The notes: generated by a model from the letters alone, not told the origin. Positions 25,894 through 38,878 are shown, counted from the stretch's first letter. The stretch: DNA of 64,000 nt from Toxorhynchites rutilus septentrionalis (GCF_029784135.1 NC_073746.1:54410097-54474096), one strand, 5' to 3'. Translations and numbers: made by a program.

Positions 25894-28740
25894 GCTCAAA
25901 CAGCTCATAATAGTGCTAATTGGAGGACAGCGCGGAAAAACAATGTTCATAATTTACGACCACAACCAATTGCATGCATACATTAGGATGTTCGTCGACA
26001 TTAGGTTTCCAAAGTGTATTTTAATGTAAAATCACCAGACCCACCTGACTAAGGTATGTCATCCTAAGTTTATGGTTTGACTAAGCTTTTGTTACAGAAT
26101 TATTACCGACAGCAGCGAAGAGACGATGGAAATCTGCTTGAGTGGACTTCACAAATCGAATTAGAGTGCAGAGTAATAACTCACTTAGAAAGAAAAATTA
26201 AATCCAAACAAATTTTTTACATTTTTCGAACGCAATTACATGAATCCATTGTTTTCTTTCAGTGGAATATAGTGGGAGTGAAAAAAACCAATTGAAATCG
26301 TTTTATGGTACGGATTGAATCATACATAGACCGCACAAAAAATCGTTCGAAACCACACTTTAAAAAAACATTGGCGTAAAATTATTTTTCATTATAAAAC
26401 ATTGAAAAAAAATTTATGCGGTGGATAGAAATCGCATAAAAAAAGATCTCCCAATTCCGACGATTCCATTTTAGATGACCATTCGATTTCCGTCTCCTGC
26501 GTCAAGGTATAGGGAAATGTGGCATTTTAGTTTGCGTGTGGCTGCGCTGTGCTTTTGGCTGCATGTCGGAATTTGGTGCCACTAGAAATCATATCATGCA
26601 CCACATATTGCGTTTAGTGGAAGGATAGGAATGGGATAGGAGTGGAGAATTTAGGTGCAAACATGTTCTTTTCGCACTGTCATCTGTAATTATAATAAAC
26701 GCTTCGAAATAAATTCTGTCGTAGTGGTCTAATATCGTGAAAGCGTGAAACACGTTATATATTTTTTTAAATTTTTTCTTCAGAAGATCAACTTTGCTCC
26801 TTATTTGAGTAAGCTGCTACTTACACATTAAAATAAACAAAACAAAGCATGAAACTAGTGATTGGCTGACACAGTTCAATTTTTAGTGGAGTGCGATTAA
26901 ATACATATCAAAGAAAGAAACCAAAAAGGCAAATAACTTCATCAAATATGATGTTTTTCATACATCGCACAAAAAGAATCGCACGAAAAGAAGCACACAA
27001 AAAACAGGTTTATACATTCATACTTGGGTAAACATGTAGTTATACATTCATACATGCTACGTTTGAAAACTATTAAGATTTCATAAATAAATGAAATTTG
27101 GAAAATCTAATTTTTTTTCTTAGTCAAATGACATAAAAATGCATAAAACATATTGTAAAATGCGGAATTAGCGCAGCATAAACCATGTAGTCGAAGTAGC
27201 GTCATATTTCCACCAATAAATATTCTCCCGCTCGATTCCACTTCTACGCTCCCCAGACAATTCACTAGAAAAACAGGTCACGAACCGAACACAAATTAGC
27301 CATAACTAGACAATCGATCATGCGTGTTATTACTTCAGCTCATCTTTACGCCCTGCCCGAACTTCGTTTTCCCCTCCGCTTCTAAATTGACCTGGGGGAA
27401 GATGAAATGACATCAATAACCTCCCGTCCTAGGACTACTCACCAACCAACCGTATATTGAGACATCGGAGAGTGACGATTTTAAAATAACTCCGATATTA
27501 TTTATTGATCCGCAAGTACGCTGCGAATTTGCTGACTGACGAGAACCCCTTCAAGAGTTCTTGTCTGCTGCATTGAAGGGGAAACATGACAGAACTGCAG
27601 GTGGCAGCATTTGAGATGGGGGATTAATTTTCAGTCGTCGGTTGGGTGGTGGCAGGAATAAAAAACCTTCAATTCCACCAGCGTTTTAAGGACTCCTAAT
27701 GATTATTTATTTTCACTGCATGTGAAGTAAAACAAACATGTCCTATAACAATCATAATATGCTTCTGGGTTCCCCGGTCTTCTAGGCTATTGAATTCCAC
27801 TGCAAATGAAGAAGCCTGACGCGACCCACTGTAGAGCCAAGCGTGTGCATTTGACGGTTATCGGGATAGTATAGAAAAGGACGTTCGAATGAAACGGGAA
27901 AATGTGTGCGTTATTGATGTTAATGTCGAAAAAAGCGGCCACCTCGGGTTAACTAGCAATTAGCAGCGCTTTTGAAGTGCTCCGACCTGTTAAAACGTCT
28001 GTCCCCATAACTAGTAGTGAGAACAAAAATACATAATCGATCTTCCCTATCCATAAACGAGCAAGAACGCATATTCCAAGTTGTAATGACCTTTTGTCGT
28101 CACTATAAGCGTGCTTCACTTTTCTTCCGCTGATGTGTCATTCACAAACAAAACAACTCATAAGCTTTTTCAAAGGCGAAAAAACGCGGCGACAAAAAAA
28201 ACGTCAACATTTTTGCACCGCTAGCATTAACACGATGAATGCTTTGCCACACGCATTTATTATTCCCTCCCATTTCGAGGCAATTAAGATCCATTATTTA
28301 AAAAATTAAAGTGAAAACAGAAGAGTGGCTCCAGACGATCGACTGCTGCTGCTGTTGAAAAGTTGGAAAAAAGGGTCGCGTCTTCCCGGCACGCGGCATG
28401 CCTGGCCATGTGTTGTACATTGCACGAAACATGATCCCAAATCAGTTTCCCCCCTGTTCAGCTCATTTGTTCTGGGATAAGAACAGCAGTGTTTTACAAA
28501 TTGTATGCTGCTGCTGCTGATCATGATCCGAACCAATGCACTGGACGTCAAATAGTGAATAACTCCTTTGTTTTGGCGTTTTCCTGCCATGTCTGAGGTC
28601 GTATGTCTACACGATGTGTGTTGATTAATTCCTCCGGAATGACTGTCCGTTGCCCGGTACACGTAGATCACGCGCCGCCCTGCAGGGACAACTAGAGACG
28701 TCTGTTAATCGTTCGGTTAATTCAAATATTCGAATATCTT
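25894..28740. other. Noncoding stretch, nothing recognised
   Basis: ORFs at 26077-26295 and 28306-28671 (minus) have no recognisable domain; the latter is driven partly by CTG/CAG-rich patches. 26330-27180 is strongly AT-rich. Confidence 0.5.
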
Positions 28741-28741
28741 C

Positions 28742-29959
28742 GTCCTGCGGTATTTTTTTTGAATTTTCATTTGTTCATAAAATTAGTTACAATCATCTGT
28801 TTTAAGTCAAATATGCGCCGTTTTGTTCGATGACTTGTTCCCAACGAGATGCCAACTTCATAATATCCCTGTTATAGAAGCTCGTTTCCTTATTGGCAAA
28901 AAACTCGGATAGCCAATTTTCACAGGCCTCTTTTGTGGCTAACTTCTGACTACCTAGCTCGTTCGTCATGGACAAAAACAGGTGGTAGTCACTTGGTGCA
29001 AGGTCCGGACTATACGGCGGATGCAAAAGAACCTCCCATCCGAGCTCCCGGAGCTTCTGGCGCGTCACCAAAGAAGTGTGTGGCCTGGCGTTGTCCTGAT
29101 GGAAGACAATGCGGCCTCTGTTTATCAAAGATGGCCCCTTCTTCATGAGTGCTACCTTCAAGCGGTCCAGTTGTTGGCAGTACAGGTCCGAATTGAGCGT
29201 TTGGCCATAGGGAAGCAGCTCATAATAGATTATTCCTTGACAATCCCACCAAACACACAGCAGAACCTTCTTGGCCGTTAATGAGGGCTTGGCCACCGTC
29301 TGAGCCGCTTCAGCGGGCTTCGACCACGACCGCTTCAGAAACGGGTCGATTTTGTTGCGATTCAGCAGCGATTCACATGCGTCGATACGGTCAAAGATGT
29401 TTTTTTGCGTCAACGTGTGTGGCACCCATACATCGAGCTTCTTTGTGAATCCAAGCTTCTTCAAATGGTTAATAACGGTTTGATGACTTATCCCCAGCTC
29501 TTGGCCGATGCTACGGCTGCTACTATGCCGGTCTTTCTCGGCTTATTCAGCGATTTTGTCGCAATTTTCGACGACAGGCCTTCCGGAGCGTGGCGCATCT
29601 TCGACGACCTCTACACCAGAACGAAAACGTTGAAACCATCGTTGTGCGGTGAAAATGGAAACTGTATCGGGTCCATAAACTGCACAAATTTTATTGGCAG
29701 CTTGAGATGCATTTTTGCCTTTGTCATAGTAGTACTGTAAAATATGTCGGATTTTCTCTTTATTTTGCTCCATATTATAGTGTCGCAAAAAACTCACGAA
29801 CGACTTAACCAAACAAAACACTGTCAAGGACTATATTATAGCGCGCAAAAATACCTTTCCAACAAGCTATAGTATGACTCGGTACAATGAATACAACTAG
29901 AACTACGCGCTTACAACGACACCTCGCGGAAATACCGCAGGACTTTTTTGACAGCCTAA
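28742..29959 (-). mobile_element. Mariner element (irritans-like), left terminus truncated
   Basis: The transposase is on the minus strand. The right end, read inward on the complement, is TTAGGCTGTCAAAAAAGTCC then TGCGGTATTT, a typical mariner inverted repeat, with TA just outside (29960-29961). At the left, only the inner part GTCCTGCGGTATTT survives (28742-28755). The outer 16 bases are replaced by unrelated sequence, so that end is broken and the copy cannot be mobilised normally. Confidence 0.85.
28802..29773 (-). pseudogene. Mariner transposase with one in-frame stop
   Basis: It starts at MEQNKEKIRHILQYYY (ATG at 29773) and runs to a TAA at 28802, 323 codons against roughly 345 in typical mariners. 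The N-terminal helix-turn-helix region carries YDKGKNASQAANKI and the WFQRFRSG motif. The WVPHTL linker and three catalytic Asp positions follow: D in VWWDCQG, D in HQDNARPH and D in YSPDLAPSDYHLF. The last two are 34 residues apart, giving the mariner D,D34D signature. The only break seen is a TAA at 29543-29545, after DKIAE; the frame continues unchanged on both sides. The element would cut and paste at TA sites if active. A single lesion suggests a fairly young copy. Confidence 0.92.
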
Positions 29960-29961
29960 TA

Positions 29962-30074
29962 TTTTGTATCGAATAATGCATAATCAAAGTATTAATACAT
30001 CGAACAATTATTGCAGTAATCGCGAATAATAGAACATGCAATTTGATATTAAGAGGTAATCATAATAAAAGAAA
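29962..30074. other. Short noncoding spacer between mariner copies
   Basis: AT-rich, with no feature seen. Confidence 0.5.
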
Positions 30075-30240
30075 CGGTATGCATATGACCAGACTCCACC
30101 AATAGGTGTGGAACCCAAACTTCATATCGATTCGCATATCCCATCTTGATAAAATGCTCATGTACTGTTGTCTTGGGAATATTAGTGGCATTCACTATCT
30201 CACGCACACTATATAGCAGATTTTCAGTGAGCACAGTTGG
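30075..30240 (-). pseudogene. Second mariner-like transposase fragment
   Basis: Minus-strand translation includes VREIVNATNIPKTTVHEHF and KMGYANRYEVWVPHLL. This is a helix-turn-helix followed by the WVPHxL linker of mariner transposases. It differs from the neighbouring copy in sequence, so it belongs to another lineage. The catalytic domain and ends are missing. Confidence 0.7.
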
Positions 30241-30724
30241 TGGATCACACCATTGAGGAAAATGCGGATCCTTCGGCTGAAGGAGGCCTGGATGATGATA
30301 GCTCAGGATTTTGGAATGTGTCGTACTTCGGTCTTGTGGAAGACCCAACCGATTGGATGTGGTGGCTTGTTTGGAGAATGGAAAAACACTTGGAAACTTC
30401 TAACTAAACACATGATTTATTTGCGATGTTGCTCGGTTAATGGTTAGAAATGGAATGGTTTTAATATTGGTAAGGACTAGTTTATGCCCATATTTGTTCG
30501 TATGCGGATGCTCCTGATATTGTGTGCGTCAGGATATGGTGATGTACGTAATTGTATTTCGAAATGGAAGGAGAGTAATGGATGGGAAGAAGGATAGGGA
30601 TGGAAAAGGAAAGTTGCTCCATTTATTATTCAGTTATTATTTAGAGAATTTTATTAATGTTTGTCATGTTCCAGACCAAGCTTCTGTTTGACCTTCCGGC
30701 TTTTCCGTTGACCGCATATTATTC
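30241..30724. other. Noncoding stretch
   Basis: No domain-bearing ORF or element ends recognised between the mariner fragment and the SINE. Confidence 0.5.
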
Positions 30725-30886
30725 TTCGTAGAATACATTTATTTTTCTCTCTATTATAGTGACTTTCAACACTTTTTGGCTGGTTCGTAACTTTTACTTC
30801 CATTTTTGGAAGAATGTCGGGAGTGAAAATTGAACTCGTGACCTTTAGCGTGAGAGGTATGGATGTTACCACTACGCCAGATCGCC
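30725..30886 (-). mobile_element. tRNA-derived SINE (Feilai-like)
   Basis: Read on the minus strand, it begins GGCGATCTGGCGTAGTGGTA (A-box region). It continues with GGTCACGAGTTCAATTTTC (B-box region, 30825-30843) and CACTCCCGACATTCTTCC, then a non-tRNA body with AAGTCACTATAATAGAGA. This layout and wording recall the Feilai type of SINE in Aedes; the family name is from memory and unchecked. Confidence 0.7.
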
Positions 30887-32000
30887 AAAAAAATTGTTCT
30901 CCAGATCTGAAAACATTTGCACTCAATCATTCGAAACTGGCCAGGATTCTTTGTTCCACCTTATTATCCCTTCAATTATAATTCCTTACATTTTTGTCAA
31001 CTTATCAACCAAAATGTATCCTATCTGAACAGGAAATTTTATACTAATGTTATTTTGAATCACTTCGAGAATGGACTTAAATACAATGCATTTATAATGT
31101 TATGCTTCTCCTAGATCAGCCCTCCATTTTTCGATATACCACAACGCAGTATCGTTCCATTTTCCACTGTTTGAAAAAATTTAGTCTTCGGTATTAAACT
31201 TTTTTACACTTATTTAAACTTTCAAAAACAATTTGCACCACACTAGTCAAAAATAATCTTTCCTTATTTCCTTTTCCTTTTATAATCGCCAGCATCTTCA
31301 GTAGCAGATACACCGTCTCTTTCAACAATACCAATAAATGTTTTACAAGGTTACCAACTGATCTTTGGTCATTTTATATGATGGGAAACAGAAGCGTAGT
31401 CCATGAAAAGATACTAGAAATTCGCTCAATAGAAGGTCCGAGAGAAAGGACCATCCTCAAGCAATTTATCATAATGTTCAACGATGTAATCACAATATAT
31501 CTCCAATATTTTCACGAACCGTGTAGATTTGAAAATATTTATAAATTTTCACAGCCGAAGCTTTCATTACAGATGGTTAAAAACTGGAATCTAGTGTTGG
31601 ACCATCTGTGGTGAAACTCTAAAATAAAAATTATTGAAAAAAAAGTGACGAACAATGTTTTTTTTCTTTTTATAATCAAAAAACGGTACTGTCCCGTTCT
31701 TCCGGTACATTTGGTCAGCCTCAACCATAGTGCTATTCGCGTCAGTCGTTCGTTCAGTTTATACATTTCGCGGTTTGTGGATCTTTTGGATTATTGCAGA
31801 ATATAATAATTAAAAAAGGACAGTCGGTCGAAAAATAAATCCAGTATCGCATGGATCTATTTCGAATTCAGCGGATTTAGCGTCTGCAGGAGTAAAAGGC
31901 AGAACTGAATGAGGTGGTCTAAATTCCCATACCGAAATGCCAAGGAAAATCTACCGTACTGATGGTCAATGATTCTATAAATATACTTATTTTGAACTAG
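30887..32000. other. Noncoding stretch
   Basis: Short ORFs such as 31378-31614 and 31539-31766 (opposite strands, overlapping) have no recognisable domain. Confidence 0.5.
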
Positions 32001-32284
32001 TACAGTGAGTTACCTCTAATTCGACATCTAACTAATTGAACAGACCTGTAATGCGACACGAATAATTGGACATTTGTGTAAACATCGAGTTTGTGACCAA
32101 AATTATGGCTCCAGATTGAAAGTCGACATTGTACCACCGTCATTGCGCGTGACCGGAATGAATCGCCCCAGAATACAACTCTAATAAAAGCAACCGCTCA
32201 GAAAAAGTGTAGTAGGCTAGGAATATTGTAACGCGGGAAAAACATCATGGGTATAAAGCCTCACAGAAAAAAGCGTAATTTCTA

Positions 32285-32900
32285 CCGTTCTGAATCATAT
32301 TTCGGACACTTTGTTCTAATATCTTGGAATGCCTAATGCACTGATGATATAACTATCAAATTAATATCACAATTGCTTCTTTAGAGTAATCCCTTGGTTG
32401 TACTATCATTTCATATAAGAACTACATTTGAATTATAACATAATCAACAAAAATCTGACAACACTACTCATTATCGTTTGTGTTTGACGTTTCCTTAGCT
32501 GTGAGCACGTTGTATTTACCCGTTCATCAATATTTAAATATCTCCCGTGTTTCATCAGTTCTCATCATCGTTGAAAGTTTACTGTGATTCCTCGGTAAGT
32601 GTTTCGCAGTTGACTATAAAATATAATCAAGTATAATGTAATTTTCGTTCAAAAAATTACATAATAAAGTGTCCGAAATTTGATTTTTTTATAAATAGTG
32701 TCCGAAGTTTGATTTTTATTCGCTTCATTTGAAAAGCATTTTATTCGATGATTTTTTATGCTTTCAATAAAATAGGTACCAAAGTAGAAAGCTTAAAAGC
32801 ATATTTATTAAAAATATCAACCAAATAATACCTGTGCGTGAAGTTTAGATCTGTTTTCTGCATCATATGCCTTAAGCGTTCGGAATATGATTCAGAACGG
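32285..32900. mobile_element. 616-bp nested element with likely 8-bp target duplication
   Basis: Ends CCGTTCTGAATCATATTTCGG and the complement of the right end, CCGTTCTGAATCATATTCCG, are nearly identical. Flanks AATTTCTA (32277-32284) and TATTTCTA (32901-32908) agree at 7 of 8 bases. An 8-bp duplication points to a hAT-type or similar transposase acting in trans. Internally GTGTCCGAAATTTGATTTTT and GTGTCCGAAGTTTGATTTTT repeat within 60 bp. Confidence 0.65.
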
Positions 32901-32904
32901 TATT

Positions 32905-33015
32905 TCTAATTTATTCTGAGGTCAATGTAATGGGGGGAAAGTCGCAAACCTGTGTTCCACTGATTGCCCGGTTAGTTTGAAACATAGGATACGAGCGTAG
33001 GAAAGCATACGTTTG
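32905..33015 (-). repeat. Fragment related to the retroelement end at 36520-36740
   Basis: TTTATTCTGAGGTCAATGTAATGGGG, AAACCTGTGTTCCA and GCATACGTTTGCCCGG match words in the same order at 36530-36760. It sits within the right arm region of the nested element pair. Confidence 0.5.
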
Positions 33016-33301
33016 CCCGGTTAATTATATTTTCGGTATTTCGGTTTGTAAATGTCCAAAATCATAACTCGTATACTCGCACACGGTATCACAGATCGTC
33101 TTATACCCATGATGTTTTTCTCGCGTCACAATATTTCTAGCTTACTACACTTTTTCTAAACGGTTATTTCTGTTGAAGTTGTTTTCGGGGGTGATTTATT
33201 CCGGGAACCATCATCGTGAATTTCCTATTGCAGTTCACAATAGCCTCTAATGTGACACTGAGTGATGCCTCAATATGTCGAATTAGAAGTAAGTTACTGT
33301 A

Positions 33302-36300
33302 ATTGTAAGGACCAAGCAGAAATTTTCAAAAAAATCTGCTATTTCAACAACATGCAAGGTAATCTTGAACAGAAAAATTTGTATGCTGGTGCAATAAAAA
33401 TATTGTGCATCATGTTCAAGTTTTTTCAATAATCCACAAAAAAATTTAAATTGTAAATTTATCAATATATGGGATAATGGGATTTCAATCCCATTTCATT
33501 CAGAAACCATTCTTCTGTACCATGTTTATTTGAAAATTATTATTAATGTAACTTTTATTATTATGACATCATAATCTTTTTTATTATCAATATCTGGTTA
33601 TTCTTATTACATGAAATAAATATTCGCTCGAATAATCGAATACTGAAAGTCAATTATTCGAATGAAACGAACATTTAAAAATTAATCGATAATCGAATAA
33701 ACGTAAAGTATAGACATCTCTAGGAACAACTTTGAATGAGACGATGTTTTGAAAACAAAAACCGCACAGTGATCTTTTTTTTTTCTCGATATTTCGTCAG
33801 CGTTTGTGAGATGTGTTCCGGCGAAATGAAGCATCTTATTATTGTTGTTTCGACACTTGTCTAACGCACATGCAGATGGAAGAGATCGCGAAGATATTGT
33901 TGTGACGCACAATCTATGCAGTTAATGTGGCAACTTAGCAACTTTAATTCTCATTCGGCCAGACTCTGTTCAATACGCCGATGCTAGTGAGATATTATAC
34001 TGAGAACCGCATAAACAACTGCTTATATCGCCCCAAATTCCCAAAAAACTCCTGAGCCCATGCTTAAGGTTTTAGACATTCTGTTTCCATTGGAACTCTT
34101 ATAAAATGGAAATTAATTTGTTTTGTAACTTTTCATGTGAACACTTCTGGACACTGACTTGGGTATTCTGGTTTCAGATTGAATGTCCCAGATTCTAGAT
34201 GCCCTTTTTTGATTACAGTTTACAGAATCACATCTTTGACAAAATTCCAGAGTTAATATTCTAATCATTAGTATTAAATAACGAATGGCCGAATTCCAAT
34301 TCTAGGTCTGGGACTCCAGAAACGGATTTCTAGATTTTAGTTTGAACATAAGAACATTCACAATTTTTGCATTTAAGATTCCACCCAATTTTGTATTTTC
34401 GCGCATTCGTGTATTCTTTTCGCTACAAACTTTGTATGTTATTAGAACCTCTTCATTAGTATTCTCTCAAATTGTATTCGGGCAAGTTGGCAAAATTCTA
34501 ATCCTTCACATTAATTCACACACACACACACACATTTCTTTTCCTAACTTTCGGCAAACGAAAACAGGACAATACAAATTCCTTAAAAAACAAATTCTTC
34601 TTAGAATATAATTGCTTTCAATCCACACATAAATCACACTTTATGGCACCGCTTGTTTGGCAGAGCGGTTTTCATTCCTTCGTATCCTCTCGCATTTGCC
34701 GGCAAACCCGGTGCCCTACGTAAACATACCCAACTCGTTATCATTTTAATCACAATGCAAAAACGTGACTTTCTCTGCTCGAGCTGCTCCCTCTTCATAA
34801 TCGTACACTCATTGGAACATTATTCGGGCCGATGTGATAAACAAGAGTTTAAATTAAAGGATCGCTTGAACAAGAATAGTAAGAGTGAATGAAGGAACAG
34901 AACAGAAAACCGGTGCTTGACACAAACTTTTTCTACTGAGAGCAGTAAAAATCGATTCCAATTTGCCACTTTTCCGCCTTTGACGGGAGAAATTTTAATG
35001 AATCTTTGAATTTATAATAAAGATATTACATCTGCTTCGTTCTCTCTCTCTCTCTCTCTCTTTTTAGGTAAGAAGATGCTTTTCCGGGAGAGGCATATCA
35101 CCGTCATTTGTGCCGGTGAAAATCTGAGAACTTTTGATACACATCTAAAGGTATTTTTATATTCATTTCCAAATGAAGGAAATTTCTTCACGTTCACCGA
35201 AAAATTAGGAAGGCGGCCCTTAACTCAAATATAGAGACAGAAGAGGGTGTACGTGCGTTAATTATCACTTCACGCGCACTTCGTCGGCTAGAATTTCATT
35301 ACATCAATTCCAATTTAAGCTTAATGTGTTTCAACATTATTACAAACACAGCCGCGCTCTAGTATCCATGACGAATCTGGCCTTAAACATGACTGGCGGG
35401 AAGATTTTTTCTGCTCTGGGTGATATAAACAGAGTACGCCTTCCGCTGCTGTTGTTGCTGCTGCTGCTGCTGTATCGACAGAAGATCTGACGAAGCTGAC
35501 CTAAAATGCAATTTGAAAATATTTCCATTTGACTGAGGGAAAATACTTTTTTTTTTGTAAGCGCAAAAGGGGAGGGATTGAAGATCAAATCGAGGGAAGG
35601 ACGTGCAAACCTCTCTGGAGTTCCATTTCTCGAAACAAAACAGCAGTTGTTTTGCCACGATAGATGTGGTGTTAGTGGCGAAACACGCCGGATGGTGAAA
35701 TCAATCGTTTGGCAAACATTGTAATATAGGTTGGAAAACGTGCTATTACGAAGGATTATTCAGAAGCTGGTAATTGTTGATTTTAACGTAGTGTACAAAA
35801 CCTGGCTGGAACTTCTCGTAAATAAACTGAAACTTTAAAAAAAACATAGGGGGTTATGTCCAAGACACAACCGAATCGTTGACTTATATCACATTGGATG
35901 TTGTTAAAGGATTCATCGACATTTCATAACTCTTTAGTAGGAAGTTTTGTTGATCCTGAAAACGATCGACGGTGTGTTTTGTAGAAGCAGATGTAGGCTT
36001 ACCCTCGTGAGAATAATTCACAAGTCCGTATGTCGTAATTTGTTTTTTTATGTTAACACAAGATCAGTTGACGCATACTCTTTTACATGCGATTATACAT
36101 TTGTTTCACAAAACTATTTTTCCACATTGCTTGACCACCACAATTTGGCAACGCATACAAATAACAATGTGTGCGTATGGTGCCAAAAAAACAGAAATAC
36201 TCTCTTGCCCAGACGACTTGAAAATCAACACGGTCCACCGAACAAAATAACACCACTCTGCAATTTTCCATTCACAACACCTTCGACACTCCGAAGAAAT

Positions 36301-36519
36301 TTTCTTCTTGAACTTTGTATCGAGCAAAACCGCCGTATGTGTGGTATCAGCATTAGGAGAGACTATTGTCTACTCGCTAGCTAAAGCCAGATTGTGTATT
36401 TGGAATCGCGAATGGCTTGTTTATACCCAATAAATTAAAATGCACAGAACAACTGTATGAAAAATGGGTACTTACGTATTAAAGCCACCGGAGCAAGTTT
36501 TATTATGAAATTATTTTTT
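33302..36519. other. Noncoding stretch with simple repeats
   Basis: It contains a (CA) run at about 34515-34533, a (CT) run at about 35041-35062 and a CTG-rich run at about 35445-35472. ORFs at 34342-34611, 35383-35658 (minus, with a short Gln run from the CTG tract) and 35947-36384 have no recognisable domains. Confidence 0.5.
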
Positions 36520-36745
36520 TCGAAATGAAATTTATTCTGAGTTCAATATAATGGGGCGAAGACCCCATGTGACGGTGATAGAAAACCGAAGCGACCTCAA
36601 GCCGCCAAGGTGACGCAATCCAAGTCGGCCGCCGACCCGCCGTCTGATGCGGCAGCCTCTCGCAAACAAACCTGTGTTCCATAGGAGACATAGAAGACGA
36701 TCCTTCAGTCAAGACCAACCAAGAGTCAGCAAGCGTAGGATGGCA
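36520..36745 (-). mobile_element. Probable 3' end of a non-LTR retroelement or SINE
   Basis: The minus strand is GC-richer than its surroundings and ends TTGAACTCAGAATAAATTTCA, with an AATAAA signal. A related fragment lies at 32905-33015. The 71-residue minus ORF across it matches no protein family I know. Class is uncertain. Confidence 0.4.
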
Positions 36746-38878
36746 TACGTTTTCCCGAATGATTTTCGCTTTAGCGCCATTTTTTTTAAATAAATGGGAT
36801 TAATATGAAAAGTTTCTGCATAACTTATTTCGAAATCGTATTTACGACGCTGCTTAGTTCTAGAATGATGATATTGAAATACATCCCGCGAATTCGAATT
36901 TCACAATATAAATTCAAAATCGCAATTCTCAAAAAAAAAACAAATTTTGATGAAAGCGCCAGTAACAAAGAAAGTACAATGGGTCCTATAATGCGAACGA
37001 TGAATAATAGATGGATTTACTGCCGGTGAGTGGAAGACTAGCTCTTTTATAATTGGCATTATCTGAATACAAGTGACGAAGGATGAGTTTTATGTTTTTT
37101 TTAATTAATAGAACTAGGTTGTTTCTTGCATCTTGTTTTGTGCATTCTTACCCACGTAGTGAATAACGAGTAACTAATGTAGAAGCGAAGCACAATTTTT
37201 ATTCTCAAACCACCCGGCCAGCGGATCAATCAGCAGTTTCACGCTCATCTATCGCTAGCGGTGACGGGCACAACAAGTATAAGTGTCATATGAAATAAAC
37301 GTAAGCTACGAAAGTTTGTGTATTGTTCTCGCGAGGGCAACAATGAATCAGGAATCAACCTCCTTCAGTTGATTTTACGAAACCACACTAATCATCGGCC
37401 CTCTTCAGGGTTACCAAAACTTTCTACTAAAGAGTTAAAACTGTAAATTTTTGTAATTTTTTTTATGAAAATTCAAATAATTTTTCACACTTATTTTTTT
37501 ATTTTGTAGTTAAATTTATTTGTAACAAAATTGGAAAAAAATTCAAAATTGCAAAAATTCCTAATTTTAAAAATATAAGACCTGAAGAATTTCAGTCGAA
37601 GCATGAAATGTAGGAAGTAATTGAAATTTTCAAATTAAAATTTCAAAATTATTTTTTTTCTCAAATAATTTTTTTTATGATTCCTAAAAAACTGGTGAAC
37701 TAGTCCAGTCAGTGGTTATTTTAACTGACTCGACTAATAAATTCAAATCTACCTCTTCATTCAACTGACTTCAATTCACACTTCCATTTCCCCCTGACAC
37801 TAATTTTATACCCGCGTACGCAATCTTATTTTTACGTCCATATAAAGAGGAACATAAAGAGGTTACCCCATCAATGGACGGTCTACCCATCGTGAACTCA
37901 AACTAACGAACTTAGACATTTATCAAGTATGCTATAAAGGTCCTCGCGTTAGTATTAGTAAATAGCGCACATACACTGCACGCTATTTCATACGTGTGAA
38001 TAATTTACGTGTACGATACAAAAGAATCTAGCTCACCTATAGCGTATGTCAAACTACGTTGAACTCAAACACCGATGCATGCACATGAACATGGGAGAGA
38101 GAAAGAGAGGAACGAATTCGTTTTGAGGAAGTCACTTCAAAATGCAATGAAGACAATTTGACTGGGAAAAATGAAATGATAGTCGAATCGGTAACGAGTA
38201 ACCGAGTAACTATCGTCAGTTGACTATGCCTATGCAGAGGCATGTTAAGAAGGGTACTGATACAAGGAAAAAGTTCTAAGTTATATATAATATTTTTTCA
38301 AAAAAGAGAAAAAATGGAAAAAAAATAATTTCAATCTTTAAAACATTTGTTTTCAGAGTAATTTCCAATTTTTCAAATTTTTTAATGAATGTTCTTATAG
38401 ATGTTCTGAAATATTAATCATCATCTAACTGTGTGATCGGACTTTAGAGTCATACCGAAATTCTCAAGCTAAAATTTGAAAAACAGCTTTACTCAAGCGA
38501 AATTATCAAATATACTTTGGAGGAAAAAATATTAACTGATGTACTACACGTAGAGGAACAAGGCCATATAATTTGGACGTAAAACAATTTTAATCACAGC
38601 GGTTCAAACATCGAAAGCATTTGTTCCTTCTCAAAATTAAAATCTAAAATTACAAAAAAAAAGTAACGTGTGTAAATTATGTCTGAAATCTAAATAAGAA
38701 ATACATCAAAACAAATAGGAATATAAACTAGCTGAAACTCCATTAAAATCATTAGAAATAGTGCATATTGAGTTTGAAATGTTTGCAAAAAATTACGAAA
38801 AATAATCTTGCCCTTTTCAAAAAGTTGTCTAGATTTTTTTTGAGATCTCAAGTATCACCAATTCCATTATTTGTTACA
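36746..38878. other. Noncoding AT-rich stretch
   Basis: Long A/T runs, especially 37440-37690 and 38270-38380. No convincing gene, RNA or element ends. Confidence 0.5.

Larger units (their letters stand above)
32003..33299. mobile_element. 1.3-kb long-inverted-repeat element with TA duplication
   Basis: The left end CAGTGAGTTACCTCTAATTC and, on the complement, the right end CAGTAACTTACTTCTAATTC are inverted repeats. Similarity continues for about 270 bp, with both arms reaching AAAAAGTGTAGTA and AAACATCATGGGTATAA. TA lies outside each end. CAGT...ACTG termini with TA suggest the Tc1/mariner/pogo group. No transposase is present. A second element is inserted inside it (32285-32900). Confidence 0.75.

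Noticed and set aside
35383..35658. Minus ORF with a poly-Gln run
   Set aside because: The run comes from a CTG microsatellite; flanking residues are unremarkable.
37397..37412. Histone-like stem-loop GGCCCTCTTCAGGGTT
   Set aside because: Loop and stem deviate and no histone coding sequence could be identified beside it; H3-like words on the minus strand near 37200-37260 were too weak.
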